In this document: positions 16,852 to 24,750 of the stretch, one piece after another | Numbering within the stretch: position 1 is the first letter of the stretch | Layout: the number at the start of each line of letters is the position of its first letter | Notes under the pieces: generated by a model | Databases searched by the model: none | The model's input: the letters and a program-made list of their open reading frames with translations, nothing else | What the model was told of the DNA's origin: nothing | From: CAXRDE01 sp964229355 | Lineage (GTDB): Bacteria > Cyanobacteriota > Sericytochromatia > UBA7694 | Direction of reading: 5' to 3' | Assembly (NCBI GenBank): GCA_964229355.1 | Contig: CAXRDE010000014.1 | Span: forward strand, 186,001-250,000 | DNA length: 64,000 nucleotides | Program-made: the position numbers and the translations under genes

Positions 16852-17711
16852 CAATCCAATTGCTGAATCTCGCCAAAGACGCCGTTGGCCCACTCGCGGG
16901 CAATGCGCTCGCCTTTGTCGCCACTGTAGTGCAGGCCATCGGTTCCGGCATATTCGCTAATGTGCGGGCGCGAGTCAATCAGGGTGCCGTATTCAGGCAC
17001 GGCATTGCGCAGTTTGCCATAAAATTCATCCACCACGGCGGCACTGCGTTTGTTGGGATCGTATTTGGGTGGGCCGACCCACACCAGCTCCGCGCCGCTG
17101 GCGCTGACCGCATTGCCAATCTGGCTCACCTGGGTCATGACTTCGCCCTGACTGGCGTTGCCCGCAATCATATTGCCGCCCATGGTCACAATCACCACAT
17201 CGGGCCGTTCACGGGCCAGCAGATCATTGAGTAAGGGCGTGGGCACTTTCATTTGGGTATTGGCTTCCCCCTCGCTGTCGCGGGTCCAGAGTTTGTAGGT
17301 TTCGTGGCCGCTAAAGAGCCAGGGTGGCGAGGCCCCCCAGGCCGCCTGGGTGGATACCGTCGCACCGGTGGCACGGGCCAGTTGGTCGAGGGTTTGACCG
17401 TAAGGCCCCACCGTCTGCGAGTCCCCAATAATCAGGACCCGTGTGCCGGGGCCGATCTTGCCCTCGGTACCCACAGAGACCTGTCCCACCGCTGGTGCAG
17501 AAGGCGCACGTTGCCCTTCGGGCTCGGCGTCAATGAGCGGCAGCCAGGCCAAATGCCGCGATAAAAAAGCCTTGCTGTCTTGCCAGGTGTCTGTCAGATC
17601 TGTTTTGAGGGTTTCCACGCTTTCATTGACACGGGTGGTCACCGCATCCACCTGGGTATCCAAACGCTGCCAGTGATTCTGGAGGTCCATTTGTATCGCC
17701 TTCACATTCAT
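16851..17711 (-). CDS. SGNH/GDSL-type hydrolase with coiled N-terminus
   Basis: 286-aa esterase-fold protein. The N-terminal 60 residues are helical and charged (QRLDTQVDAVTTRVNESVETL), with no signal peptide. SGNH blocks: GDSQTVG (Ser), AWGAS (Gly), VTMGGN (Asn) and DGLHYSG (Asp/His). The family includes lipases and carbohydrate or peptidoglycan O-acetylesterases. The signal-less N-terminus followed by a Pro-rich linker (QRAPSAPAVGQV) recalls the other effector-like proteins here, but the resemblance is weak. It starts the SGNH-apbE pair. Confidence 0.85.
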   Translation of the reverse strand: MNVKAIQMDLQNHWQRLDTQVDAVTTRVNESVETLKTDLTDTWQDSKAFLSRHLAWLPLIDAEPEGQRAPSAPAVGQVSVGTEGKIGPGTRVLIIGDSQTVGPYGQTLDQLARATGATVSTQAAWGASPPWLFSGHETYKLWTRDSEGEANTQMKVPTPLLNDLLARERPDVVIVTMGGNMIAGNASQGEVMTQVSQIGNAVSASGAELVWVGPPKYDPNKRSAAVVDEFYGKLRNAVPEYGTLIDSRPHISEYAGTDGLHYSGDKGERIAREWANGVFGEIQQLD

Positions 17712-17725
17712 GGCTGCGCTCCTTT

Positions 17726-17765
17726 AAGGTACTGCTCCTATTTTAGCGAAAAAGGAGCAGTCCTT
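17726..17765 (-). terminator. Stem-loop, probable terminator of the aldo-keto reductase gene
   Basis: Inverted repeat AAGG-ACTGCTCCT / AGGAGCAGT-CCTT around a 13-nt loop, directly after the aldo-keto reductase stop. There is no long T-run, so termination may be weak. The same hairpin lies just upstream of the SGNH start. Confidence 0.5.
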
Positions 17766-17777
17766 GCTTAAAAGCCG

Positions 17778-18839
17778 TTATTTTTGCATGGCCTTAAAGC
17801 GCTCAGAGGTGGTCATGCCGTCGGGCTGACGATCTTGACCTTGCATGTGCAGCATCCAGCCAGGATACTCGGGGGCCAATTGACTGACTTTATCAAGGGC
17901 GGTCAGTTCATCGGCACTGAGGGTGATTTCGCTGGCGGCCAGGTTCTGGGCCAGTTGATCCGGGGTACGCGCACCAATAATGACGCTGCTAATGCCAGGT
18001 TGGTGCAGCACCCAGCTCAGGGCAATCTGCGCCACCGAAGCGTCGTGCTGGGCGGCGATCTCACGCATGGCCTCGACCGCTTCGTAGGCTTTGTCTTTGT
18101 CAATGGGCGGGAAGTCAAACTGTGCCCGGCGCGAACCCTCGGGGCCTTTGCCTTCACGGTCAAACTTACCGCTGAGGTAGCCACCGGCCAGCGGACTCCA
18201 CACCATAATGCCCAATTGCTGATCCTGGGCCATGGGCACAATTTCGCGCTCTAACTCACGACCAGCAATGGAATAGTACGATTGGATGCTCTCAAAGCGG
18301 GCAAAGCCCTTGCGCTCTGCAATGCCCTGGGCTTTCATGATCTGCCAGGCCGCATGGTTTGACACGCCCAGATAGCGCACCTTACCCGCCCGCACCGCGT
18401 CGTTTAAGGCGCTGAGGGTTTCATCGAGGGGGGTGAGGGCATCGACGCCATGAATCTGGTAGAGATCAATATGGTCTAAGCCCAGGCGCTGTAAGCTTTT
18501 GTCGAGTTGCGCCAGAATGTGCTTGCGGCTCAGGCCCACCTGGTTGGGGCCTTTGCCCATGCGGCCCCGCACCTTGGTGGCAATGACCAGTTCATCACGG
18601 TCAATGCCGCTTTCGCGGATGGCCTGGCCAAAAAGCCGCTCGGACTCGCCAAAAGCGTAGATGTTGGCGGTATCGTAAAAATTGACCCCGGCGTCAAAGG
18701 CCATTTTAAGCTGTTGGGTGGCATCGGATTGCCCAAGGGCACCCATGGCCTGCCAAATGCCCTCACCTCCGAGGTTCATGGTGCCCAGACAAATATCAGA
18801 CACATACATGCCTGTACGTCCCAGTAAACGGTATTTCAT
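17778..18839 (-). CDS. Aldo-keto reductase
   Basis: 353-aa NADPH-dependent aldo-keto reductase, TIM barrel, cytoplasmic. Conserved features: CLGTMNLGG, the catalytic YDTANIYAFGESE (Asp, Tyr), ATKVRG (Lys), YQIHGVD (His), GVSNHAAWQ and the C-terminal cofactor segment SVIIGARTPDQLAQNL. It is like the YajO/Tas branch that reduces aldehydes and ketones. The ATG has an AAGGAG 8 nt upstream. It lies 53 nt downstream of the tetR gene, with a TetR operator-like dyad in the gap, so it is probably the TetR target. Confidence 0.92.
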   Translation of the reverse strand: MKYRLLGRTGMYVSDICLGTMNLGGEGIWQAMGALGQSDATQQLKMAFDAGVNFYDTANIYAFGESERLFGQAIRESGIDRDELVIATKVRGRMGKGPNQVGLSRKHILAQLDKSLQRLGLDHIDLYQIHGVDALTPLDETLSALNDAVRAGKVRYLGVSNHAAWQIMKAQGIAERKGFARFESIQSYYSIAGRELEREIVPMAQDQQLGIMVWSPLAGGYLSGKFDREGKGPEGSRRAQFDFPPIDKDKAYEAVEAMREIAAQHDASVAQIALSWVLHQPGISSVIIGARTPDQLAQNLAASEITLSADELTALDKVSQLAPEYPGWMLHMQGQDRQPDGMTTSERFKAMQK

Positions 18840-18851
18840 TGATTTTCTCCT

Positions 18852-18865
18852 TTAATGAACATTCA
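18852..18865 (-). promoter_or_regulatory. TetR operator-like dyad before the aldo-keto reductase gene
   Basis: On the minus strand TGAATGTTCATTAA, matching the palindrome TGAATGATCATTCA of the tetR promoter at 11 of 12 core positions. Its place between tetR and the reductase suggests a second binding site. Confidence 0.55.
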
Positions 18866-18892
18866 TTTATTTTTAAAGCAAATAAAAACGAC

Positions 18893-19471
18893 TTATTTCG
18901 GGTTTTGAAGCCCGGTCCAGATCATGTCAAAGACCTGATCAAGTTCTTGCGGTGCCACAGCCTGGCCACGGTTGGACTGCTGCTTGGCCAGGGTCAACAG
19001 CGGTGAAAACACCAGGGCGTTAAACACAGCGCTTGTCATGGGCCGGATCACGCCGTCTTGCTGGGCCTGGAGTACCAGATCTCGCAAGGGTGCATAGTGA
19101 GCCGAGCCTGCGGTGGCGCAAGATTCGGTAAGTAACGGCGAGTTGGCGAATTGCTCGATAAAAGCAAAGGACTCGGTGTGCTGCAAAAAGTAGTCCCATT
19201 GACGCAAAAACAGGTGGCGAAATTTCGCCGCGTAATCGTCATCGGGATTGAGTTCTGCCATCACAAAGCTCACCATCTCTTCTTTGAGGGTTAAGTAGAT
19301 CTGTTGGAGCATGTCGGTTTTGTCCTCGAAATAAATGTAAATCGAGGCAGGGGAAACCCCCGCGTCTTTTGCAATTTTTGCAATCGACACGCCATGGAAA
19401 CCCAGGCGGTTGATCAGGCGCACCGCCGACTCACAAATCGCTGCCCGTTTGGCCAGATCTAATGTTCTCAT
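18893..19471 (-). CDS. TetR-family transcriptional regulator
   Basis: 192-aa repressor. The N-terminal HTH (about 1-50) reads CESAVRLINRLGFHGVSIAKIAKDAGVSPASIYIYFEDK, typical of TetR. The ligand-binding helices follow. The frame opens at a TTG at 19507, but that codon is the -35 of a perfect promoter, so the ATG at 19471 is the start. The promoter puts the transcription start at about the ATG, implying a leaderless mRNA. It probably represses itself and the downstream aldo-keto reductase. Confidence 0.88.
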   Translation of the reverse strand: MRTLDLAKRAAICESAVRLINRLGFHGVSIAKIAKDAGVSPASIYIYFEDKTDMLQQIYLTLKEEMVSFVMAELNPDDDYAAKFRHLFLRQWDYFLQHTESFAFIEQFANSPLLTESCATAGSAHYAPLRDLVLQAQQDGVIRPMTSAVFNALVFSPLLTLAKQQSNRGQAVAPQELDQVFDMIWTGLQNPK

Positions 19472-19478
19472 AGCAGCA

Positions 19479-19507
19479 ATAATAAATGAATGATCATTCA
19501 CTGTCAA
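19479..19507 (-). promoter_or_regulatory. tetR promoter with internal operator
   Basis: Minus strand: TTGACA (19507-19502), 17 nt, TATTAT (19484-19479). A perfect 14-bp palindrome, TGAATGATCATTCA (19487-19500), fills the spacer. Only 7 nt separate the -10 from the ATG. This is the arrangement expected for an autorepressed TetR gene. Confidence 0.75.
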
Positions 19508-19523
19508 GGGTGGAGGTGAAAAG

Positions 19524-19776
19524 GTTTAACAAAAGCCGTGTTAAACGCGTCGGTTAAGAGCTTCTTGCAGAGCCAAAGGCGATGCTTAGAAGGCTCTTAC
19601 GCACAGCGGTGAAAACATGCAGTTTTTGCGTGTTATACAGGGGGAGCCGCTTTTAGAGAGAGAGGCTTCTGTGCATTCATTCATGCGGATTTGGGGCTTG
19701 TTTAGACGGGTTTTGTATGGTTCAATGGTGTGTGATAAACGAGGGGCATATTAAACACGCAAAAGCCGTGTTTAAT
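19524..19776. repeat. Pair of related hairpins bounding a 250-bp segment
   Basis: Hairpin 1 at 19524-19546: GTTTAACA / TGTTAAAC with a 7-nt loop. Hairpin 2 at 19750-19776: ATTAAACACG / CGTGTTTAAT with a 7-nt loop. They share the 13-mer CAAAAGCCGTGTT in direct orientation. The segment between has no credible gene. It could be a small non-autonomous element or remnant of a larger one. Confidence 0.5.
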
Positions 19777-20327
19777 AGATCTGTTCAAGCACTGGTAGTA
19801 TGGTCGCAGTCGCGCTTCCGTGTTTCATCGGGGCGTTTAGTTTGGGTTTACCGTTACGCATTAGAAGCTCTCGGGTTCCCCGCAAGGCTGAGCTGACGGG
19901 CTTCGCCCAGGGCGCTCTTTTTGCCATACAACCACGCCGCCTCGTGCTACGCACAGGCTGCGGGTGCTGCAAGGTAGGCATTACAGCGACAAAGATGTAT
20001 TACAGCAGACCTCAGACATCCCCGTTTTTTTTGCTACTTCAAATCGTGAGGTATCGGGACATCGTCGGAGATGCAAGACATTATAACCGCCTCACGGGTC
20101 TACAATGGCCTACCGCACATGTTGAGGTAATCAGGCATTACAGCAACAAAAAATCATTACGGCAGACCTCACGCCCTTCACATCGTCCCTGCTCCAAACC
20201 TTGACCCAGACAAGGGAAGTCATCTTAGGATCTCGTAGAGTTGGTGAGGTAACTTTACGCCCCAGCTTTGGCTTAACTGCTTTGCTAATGCATACTCTTA
20301 TTTGATTTAGCGGCAATAAAATTAAGT
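19777..20327. other. Gene-free stretch with a 38-bp imperfect direct repeat
   Basis: No credible coding sequence. Two copies of a 38-bp motif lie at 19977-20014 and 20134-20171, both starting GGCATTACAGC and ending GCAGACCTCA. They differ at 6-7 positions and lie 157 bp apart. The GC-rich part before (about 19850-19975) reads open on both strands but without any family signal. This is likely the edge of a degraded accessory element. Confidence 0.45.
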
Positions 20328-20726
20328 CTACTCATTATTAGCCTCTTCTAATTCAGCGCTAGGGGGTATTTTTAAAAGTGAATCTTGATTTACATTCTTT
20401 GATGTTTTCGTAAGTGGCGCATCTATATAGCAATTTCGAGATATCTTCAAGTCACAATCGTCTATGTATAAGGTTGAATACCCAGATTTTGCAACAGACA
20501 AAGTATAAGAGTCTTTTTCTAAGTAGTTAAAGTCAAAATTACCATTTCGGTCTGATGTTGTTTCTTTATCGACGCAGCAACCTGAGTTGGACAAGATGCT
20601 AATTTCTGCATCACTAATAGATCTACCTGTGTCAAAATCGTAAACCTTACCATTCATATTTCTACTACACGAGAAATTAGCTAGCGATAGCATCAAAACA
20701 CCGAATAATCTTGCTGATAAAATCAT
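20328..20726 (-). CDS. Lipoprotein with carboxypeptidase-regulatory-like domain
   Basis: 132-aa predicted lipoprotein, signal ending NFSC. The mature part is one CarboxypepD_reg-like Ig-type domain: GKVYDFDTGRSISDAEISIL, then DRNGNFDFNYLEKDSYTLSVAKSGYST. Such domains are adhesion or substrate-binding modules; this one has nothing attached. There are several Cys (GCCVD, DDCDL, NCYID), which suggests disulfides. AT-rich, unlike the core genes, so probably acquired. It lies 13 nt after the broken metallopeptidase gene on the same strand and was probably in its operon. Confidence 0.7.
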   Translation of the reverse strand: MILSARLFGVLMLSLANFSCSRNMNGKVYDFDTGRSISDAEISILSNSGCCVDKETTSDRNGNFDFNYLEKDSYTLSVAKSGYSTLYIDDCDLKISRNCYIDAPLTKTSKNVNQDSLLKIPPSAELEEANNE

Positions 20727-20738
20727 TGTTTGATCATA

Positions 20739-21671
20739 CTATTTAAGTAAAAATTTCCATTTTTCAAAATTTTCAGGCTTAACTACAGGTTTTGCATATC
20801 CAGGTACATCTCCAGACTTCCAGTCTTTTAAAACTTTGTTCAAAAGAACTTTTTGTTGTTCTATCTCTTCCTTTGATAGATCTAGTCGATCCGCTTTCTT
20901 AATGACAAATTCATATGCTTCTTTTTCTGACTGACCAAGAGGTTGAGAGAACAACCTTTCATTGAGGAAGTGGTGTTGATGAACAAGCTCATGAGCTATT
21001 GTTGCTTTTAATTTACCAGGTTCGGCCTTTTTCCACTGGTAGTAGCCACTTTGAGAAACCCCAAGGGTTGCCACCATCTTTCTCGTGCTGTGCTCTGTTT
21101 GCTGTTCAATCCAGCTGTAAAGCTTATTCACTGGGGTTTTGAAGAGATGGTGATGGCTTTTTTTGCTTCAGCCGTAGGTGACAAAGGAACCGTACGGATG
21201 GGGACCGCATCGCGCAGATTTCGTTCTCCTCTTTTATGTCTTTCAGTTCACGTTTGAGACGGGCTATTTCAGCTTGTGCTGCTTTCATTTTCCCTTTTCC
21301 TCTAAACGCTTCGTCCCCGTCTTCCCGCTGTTCTTTGCGCCAGCGATAGATCATGCCTTTCGGGATTTCTAACTGACGTGCGGCCCGGGCACCACCAACT
21401 TCGTAGGATAGCTTAACCGCGTTTTCTTTAAACGCTTTTGTATACTCTTTTTTCGTCATAAATTTTTACCTTTACCTTCATTTTAAAGGACCACCTGTTC
21501 TAGGTGCTCTGTTTTTTGGAGTAAAGGTCAAGGTGATACTTTGTCCTTGATATTATTATCTAACAAATTATCTTTATTAGCATCAAGCTTCTTTATTTCC
21601 GCTGTACTTACACCATTTTTGTTCGTATCTAAGCTTGTCAAAAAGTTATGTGTTTTAATTGAGAAAGACAT
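20739..21671 (-). pseudogene. EF-hand/HExxH metallopeptidase-like gene split by an IS3-family remnant
   Basis: Two separated pieces read as one minus-strand gene. The 5' piece (21671 to about 21531) starts at an ATG with an AAGGGGG SD and a TATAAT upstream (21703-21698). It encodes an EF-hand-like Ca-binding loop, DTNKNGVSTAEI, and a second, DANKDNLLD. It then stops at a TGA formed at the IS boundary. The 3' piece (about 21018-20739) is fused to the transposase remnant and carries the zinc-protease motif HELVH in TIAHELVHQHHFLNE, then QSEKEAYEFVIKKAD. Zinc proteases of this shape occur in secreted toxins and peptidases. The middle of the gene is lost, so it is not functional. Confidence 0.6.
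21018..21530 (-). mobile_element. IS3-family insertion sequence remnant
   Basis: The first transposase frame (OrfA, 21459-21124) reads MTKKEYTKAFKENAVKLSYEV and then the HTH segment ARQLEIPKGMIYRWRKEQRE, ending in the usual leucine-zipper region LKRELKDIKEENEI before it degenerates. The OrfB start (WIEQQTEHSTRKMVATLGVS, then QSGYYQWKK) is present for about 38 residues and then joins unrelated coding sequence. The DDE catalytic domain and right end are missing. The left end probably begins at 21530 with TGACCTTTACTCC, read on the minus strand. The hairpin CACCT/AGGTG lies at 21492-21506. Not mobile by itself. Confidence 0.75.
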
Positions 21672-21754
21672 TACTTCGCCCCCTTATCAATATTCAAATT
21701 ATACGATAAAAATTCATGCTTTTCATGAAAAAGAGGCCATACTGGCTTTTCAGC

Positions 21755-21786
21755 TCACACAACCAGCAGATCGACCCGACATCGCC
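21755..21786 (+). repeat. Direct repeat, left copy (flanks the toxin-antitoxin pair)
   Basis: TCACACAAC, then CAGCAGATCGACCCGAC, then ATCGCC. A near-identical 33-nt copy lies at 22542-22574 in the same direction, with a 1-nt indel and about three mismatches. The PIN toxin-antitoxin pair lies between them. Confidence 0.7.
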
Positions 21787-21836
21787 ACGCTGGGGCGTAT
21801 GCTCGCAGAGAGAAGTCATTTTGGGTTCTGGCAGAG

Positions 21837-21867
21837 TTGACAATTAGCAATCTTGATGAATTAAAAT
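21837..21867 (+). promoter_or_regulatory. Probable promoter of the toxin-antitoxin operon
   Basis: TTGACA (21837-21842) with TTAAAA (21861) or TAAAAT (21862) after 18-19 nt. It lies 22 nt before the antitoxin ATG. The AGAGGT before the ATG serves as SD. Spacer is longer than ideal. Confidence 0.45.
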
Positions 21868-21888
21868 AAAGGTTAGAGGTAGCGTTTT

Positions 21889-22095
21889 ATGATTCAAGAC
21901 AACAAGCTTTTATCAGAGTTTCACGATCTTCCTGAAGAAGAGCAAAATCAGGTTGTTGATTTTATCGCATTTCTAAAATCAAAAGCACAAAGCAAAAAAG
22001 AAGTCAAACAACGCGCTTTTGGTGTCTTAGATGGAAAAGTATGGATGTCAGAAGATTTTGACGAACCACTCGAAGAATTTTCTGAGTACATGTAA
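21889..22095 (+). CDS. Type II antitoxin, DUF2281/VapB-like
   Basis: 68-aa antitoxin. The N-terminal helix (DLPEEEQNQVVDFIAFLKSK) and the C-terminal toxin-binding tail (FGVLDGKVWMSEDFDEPLEEFSEYM) match the DUF2281 antitoxins paired with PIN toxins. It should neutralise the downstream PIN toxin and repress the operon. The stop overlaps the toxin start by one base (TAATG), so the two are translationally coupled. Confidence 0.88.
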   Translation: MIQDNKLLSEFHDLPEEEQNQVVDFIAFLKSKAQSKKEVKQRAFGVLDGKVWMSEDFDEPLEEFSEYM

Positions 22096-22490
22096 TGAAT
22101 TATCTTTTGGATACTCACGCTTTGATTTGGTTTCTGGAAGGAAATGAATATCAATTACCAAAACACGTGGTTAACCAGCTAATAATACCCGAGAACAACG
22201 TTTTTGCAAGTATTGTTAGCTTCTGGGAAATGGCTATAAAACTTCAAATAAACAAACTTTCTCTACCAAACTCATTGGAAGAAATGATGGAGAAGCTGGA
22301 TGAAGCCGGACTCAAACTGCTCCCTCTAAATTTTGAGCATATAACGAACCTGAAATCTCTTCCTCTTCATCACAGAGACCCTTTTGATCGCTTAATAATT
22401 TCGCAAGCACAAGTCAAAAATCTTACCCTTGTTAGCAAAGATAGAGCATTTAAGAGCTATTCTGTGAAGCTATTATGGGAATCAGAGTAG
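22095..22490 (+). CDS. vapC: PIN-domain toxin (VapC-like ribonuclease)
   Basis: 131-aa PIN-domain endoribonuclease toxin. The acidic metal-binding residues are all present: Asp6 in LLDTHALIW, Glu45 in SFWEMAIK, Asp95/Asp98 in RDPFDRLII and Asp116 in SKDRAF. Toxins of this group cut tRNA or rRNA when freed from the antitoxin. It overlaps the antitoxin stop by 1 nt. It is intact, AT-rich, and sits in a decayed region, as expected for an addiction module on acquired DNA. Confidence 0.9.
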   Translation: MNYLLDTHALIWFLEGNEYQLPKHVVNQLIIPENNVFASIVSFWEMAIKLQINKLSLPNSLEEMMEKLDEAGLKLLPLNFEHITNLKSLPLHHRDPFDRLIISQAQVKNLTLVSKDRAFKSYSVKLLWESE

Positions 22491-22541
22491 GATAGCGAAT
22501 CAATATCTATCAGAAATAGACAAACCAAAATCCTTCCCAGG

Positions 22542-22574
22542 TCACACAACGCCGCAGATCGACCCGACGTCGCC
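22542..22574 (+). repeat. Direct repeat, right copy
   Basis: TCACACAACGCCGCAGATC followed by GACCCGACGTCGCC. It is the partner of the copy at 21755-21786. The rest of 22491-22672 has no credible gene. Confidence 0.7.
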
Positions 22575-22672
22575 GGCTTACAAAAAATGAACCTTAGCTC
22601 AACATCTCCTGAAGAGGGCGCTGGCACATCAGCTGCGGCGTTACCTTGTCAGGCAGCAATTGACAGTGCTTC

Positions 22673-23020
22673 ATGCGTCTGAAAACCGAGTTCCAGCAGT
22701 CCAGGCATGAGTTCGCCGCGTATCTGGGTATGCTAATGAAATCTGATTTCACCTTGTATAAGTACTATCTTTTGCAAGCACAAAACTACCTCGATCCCTT
22801 TGCCCAAATTCTGGAGCAAGGCCGGGCAGAAGGTCTGTTTGCGATCCAGTATCCTCGTGAAACTGCAGACATCCTGCTCAGGACAGCGACTTCATTTCCG
22901 CAAAGTGTCCTATTGGCCGACTGTCTCGCAGATGAGGCCGGACAGCAACGTTACACACTGTCTTTGAAGCAGGTAATTGCCGGAACCCTTGGCATCGACG
23001 TGCGGGAGCTTTGCTCATGA
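22673..23020 (+). pseudogene. TetR-family regulator, 5'-truncated
   Basis: 115 residues match only the ligand-binding C-terminal part of a TetR regulator (YYLLQAQNYLDPFAQILEQG, then AEGLFAIQYPRETADILL). The first 75-85 residues, including the DNA-binding HTH, are missing, and no HTH can be read in any frame in the 170 nt upstream. It should therefore not bind DNA. The 3' end overlaps the start of the alpha/beta hydrolase gene (ATGA), as in an intact regulator-enzyme operon. The GC content is higher than that of its neighbours, so it is a separate import. Confidence 0.75.
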
Positions 23021-23865
23021 TTCAGGCAGACACGCTCACCCGCAGCGGCTCAACGCTACATTATTGGACTGCCGGACCGGAAGATGCACCGATGATTGCC
23101 CTGGCGCATGGGGCGACTCTCGACCACCACAGCTTCGACGCGCAGATTCAGCCTCTGATATCAGCCGGGTACCGGGTTCTGAGCTGGGACCTACGCGGGC
23201 ACGGCAAGTCACTTCCCCTCGGAGACGGTATCAGTATCGGCATTCTGGCCGAGGATCTCGCAGCCATTCTCGACCAACTCGGAATCTAGCGTCTGGCGCT
23301 GCTGGGACATTCTTTTGGTGGCTTCGTGGTCCAGGAGTTCCTGCGCCAGCATCCAGACCGGGTCGCCGCAATCACGATCATCGGCGCGACCAATATGGCC
23401 CACAGATCGTCCTGGCACCATCGCCTGCTGTACCGTGTGTTTCCAGGCTTGTTGTCCCGAATATCACTGGACAGCTTCCGGCAAAGAACCCTGGCCCATC
23501 TGAGTGAATCCGAGTCCGTCAGAGCCTATGCGGTCCAGGCGATGGCTGGAATCAGCAAAACTGATTTCATCGCGATCACCATGGCCGGGGTTGCTGCCTT
23601 GTGGCTGGATTCCGGTTATGGTGAGGACTACCTGATTCCCAAACCCTTTTTATTGACCCATGGGGACCTCGACCGCGCCAATGGCAATGTCTTTTCTCGT
23701 CTGGCCAGGACCTGGGCGGCCAAAGAGCCCCATTGCCGTTACGAAGTTATTCCCTTAGCTGGTCATACAGCCCATATGGACCAGCCCCAGGCATTCAATC
23801 AGCTATTGCTGGCGTTTCTCACCAGCCACTTCCCAGCCACCGAACAGCCCAGGCACACGAAATAG
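23017..23865 (+). pseudogene. Alpha/beta hydrolase broken by one in-frame stop
   Basis: One reading frame (283 codons) encodes an alpha/beta hydrolase: HG in LAHGATLDHH (oxyanion region), WDLRGHGKS, the nucleophile elbow GHSFGG, the acid in THGDLDR and the His in GHTAHMDQ. A TAG at 23287-23289 interrupts it between LDQLGI and RLALLGHSFGG. A related sequence would have Glu (GAG) here, so a single G to T change explains it. Residues on both sides are well conserved, so the break is recent. A sequencing error cannot be ruled out. It overlaps the truncated tetR by 4 nt. Confidence 0.8.
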
Positions 23866-23885
23866 TTGAGCAGGATCGGTCTTTT

Positions 23886-24651
23886 TTAGCTTGAAGGTAG
23901 TATTCGAGAAATGCGAATAAAGGCTGGAGGAGTCCGGTCGCAAGTTTCGTAGGCTACAAGTTTAGAATGACCATCAATAATATAATCGCAGTATCCGTAA
24001 GCATCTCCCGATTTTACATTGGCAGCGAAAATTATCGGCAGCAATCCCTTTTTTATAGATTTAACGTAATGTTCAACGACTTTGGGGTCTAGCATTTCCG
24101 AGGGTTGCGTAAATACAAAATTGAAAGGGTACGGGTAATACTCAAAACTCTGACTTACAGATGTGTATTGTGTTTCGTAGTCTAAAGCAATATGCTCCAT
24201 GTTGAAATCTTGAAAATAAGACAATTCATAGAGACCGTTTACAAAGAGCCTGAGAAAATGAAAGATTTGAGACTGGATTGAACAGTGCGCATAAAAATAA
24301 CCGTGAACGACTTCTCTGACGTATTTTTGTTTTTCAGTGATTCCTTCAAAATCTGAAAAGCTTATTCTGGTAAGCTTTTGGACAAGATCTATGCCCGTAG
24401 GTTCATTGAAAGCGACCACTTTTCCTCGCACCTTCAAGAATGAAGTTTATTGGCTTTTATTGATGTCGATTAAGCCCTGTCCATCTTGCAGGAAATACGC
24501 TTCTTTGAGTCTGGGCTCTATGTCATCAAGCATGTATTCATCATAATCGAATTCTACATGATGAGCCAAATTTGGTGATAGGCCCTTGCTGTGATGGCGG
24601 AACTGTAAACCTGTTTTTAAGCTGTTTTAAAAAGTCGTGTATTATATGCAT
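23886..24651 (-). pseudogene. Unknown gene with frameshift and stop
   Basis: The longest open part (24437-23886, 183 aa) starts only at a TTG. Upstream in the same frame, across a TAA near 24453, coding continues as MLDDIEPRLKEAYFLQDGQG. Before that a frame shift is needed to reach a good ATG at 24651 (MHIIHDFLKQLKNRFTVPP). Joined, they give a soluble protein of about 250 residues rich in Tyr and Phe with no motif I recognise. It has the size and make-up of an immunity-type or DUF protein, but this is a guess. AT-rich. Confidence 0.45.
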
Positions 24652-24750
24652 GTGGCGTATCCTGGCTTGTTTTGATCGACTGTTAGGGTAAGCCGCTTTA
24701 CTCAGGCAAGTAATTTTCAAACCCATTTCTCCGAAACGACAGGTTTAACG

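Noticed and set aside
17726..17765. Attachment site or riboswitch at the inverted repeat
   Set aside because: Its place right after a stop codon and simple stem-loop form fit a terminator better.
19800..20204. 134-codon ORF in the gene-free stretch
   Set aside because: Open by chance; runs through the direct repeats and has no family signal or SD.
21541..21840. Plus-strand ORF of 99 codons
   Set aside because: It is antisense to the EF-hand fragment at 21531-21671, which has a start codon, SD and Ca-binding motif on the other strand.
23287..23289. TAG read as pyrrolysine or programmed readthrough
   Set aside because: No PYLIS-like context, no pyl genes in view, and the partner regulator is also broken; decay is simpler.
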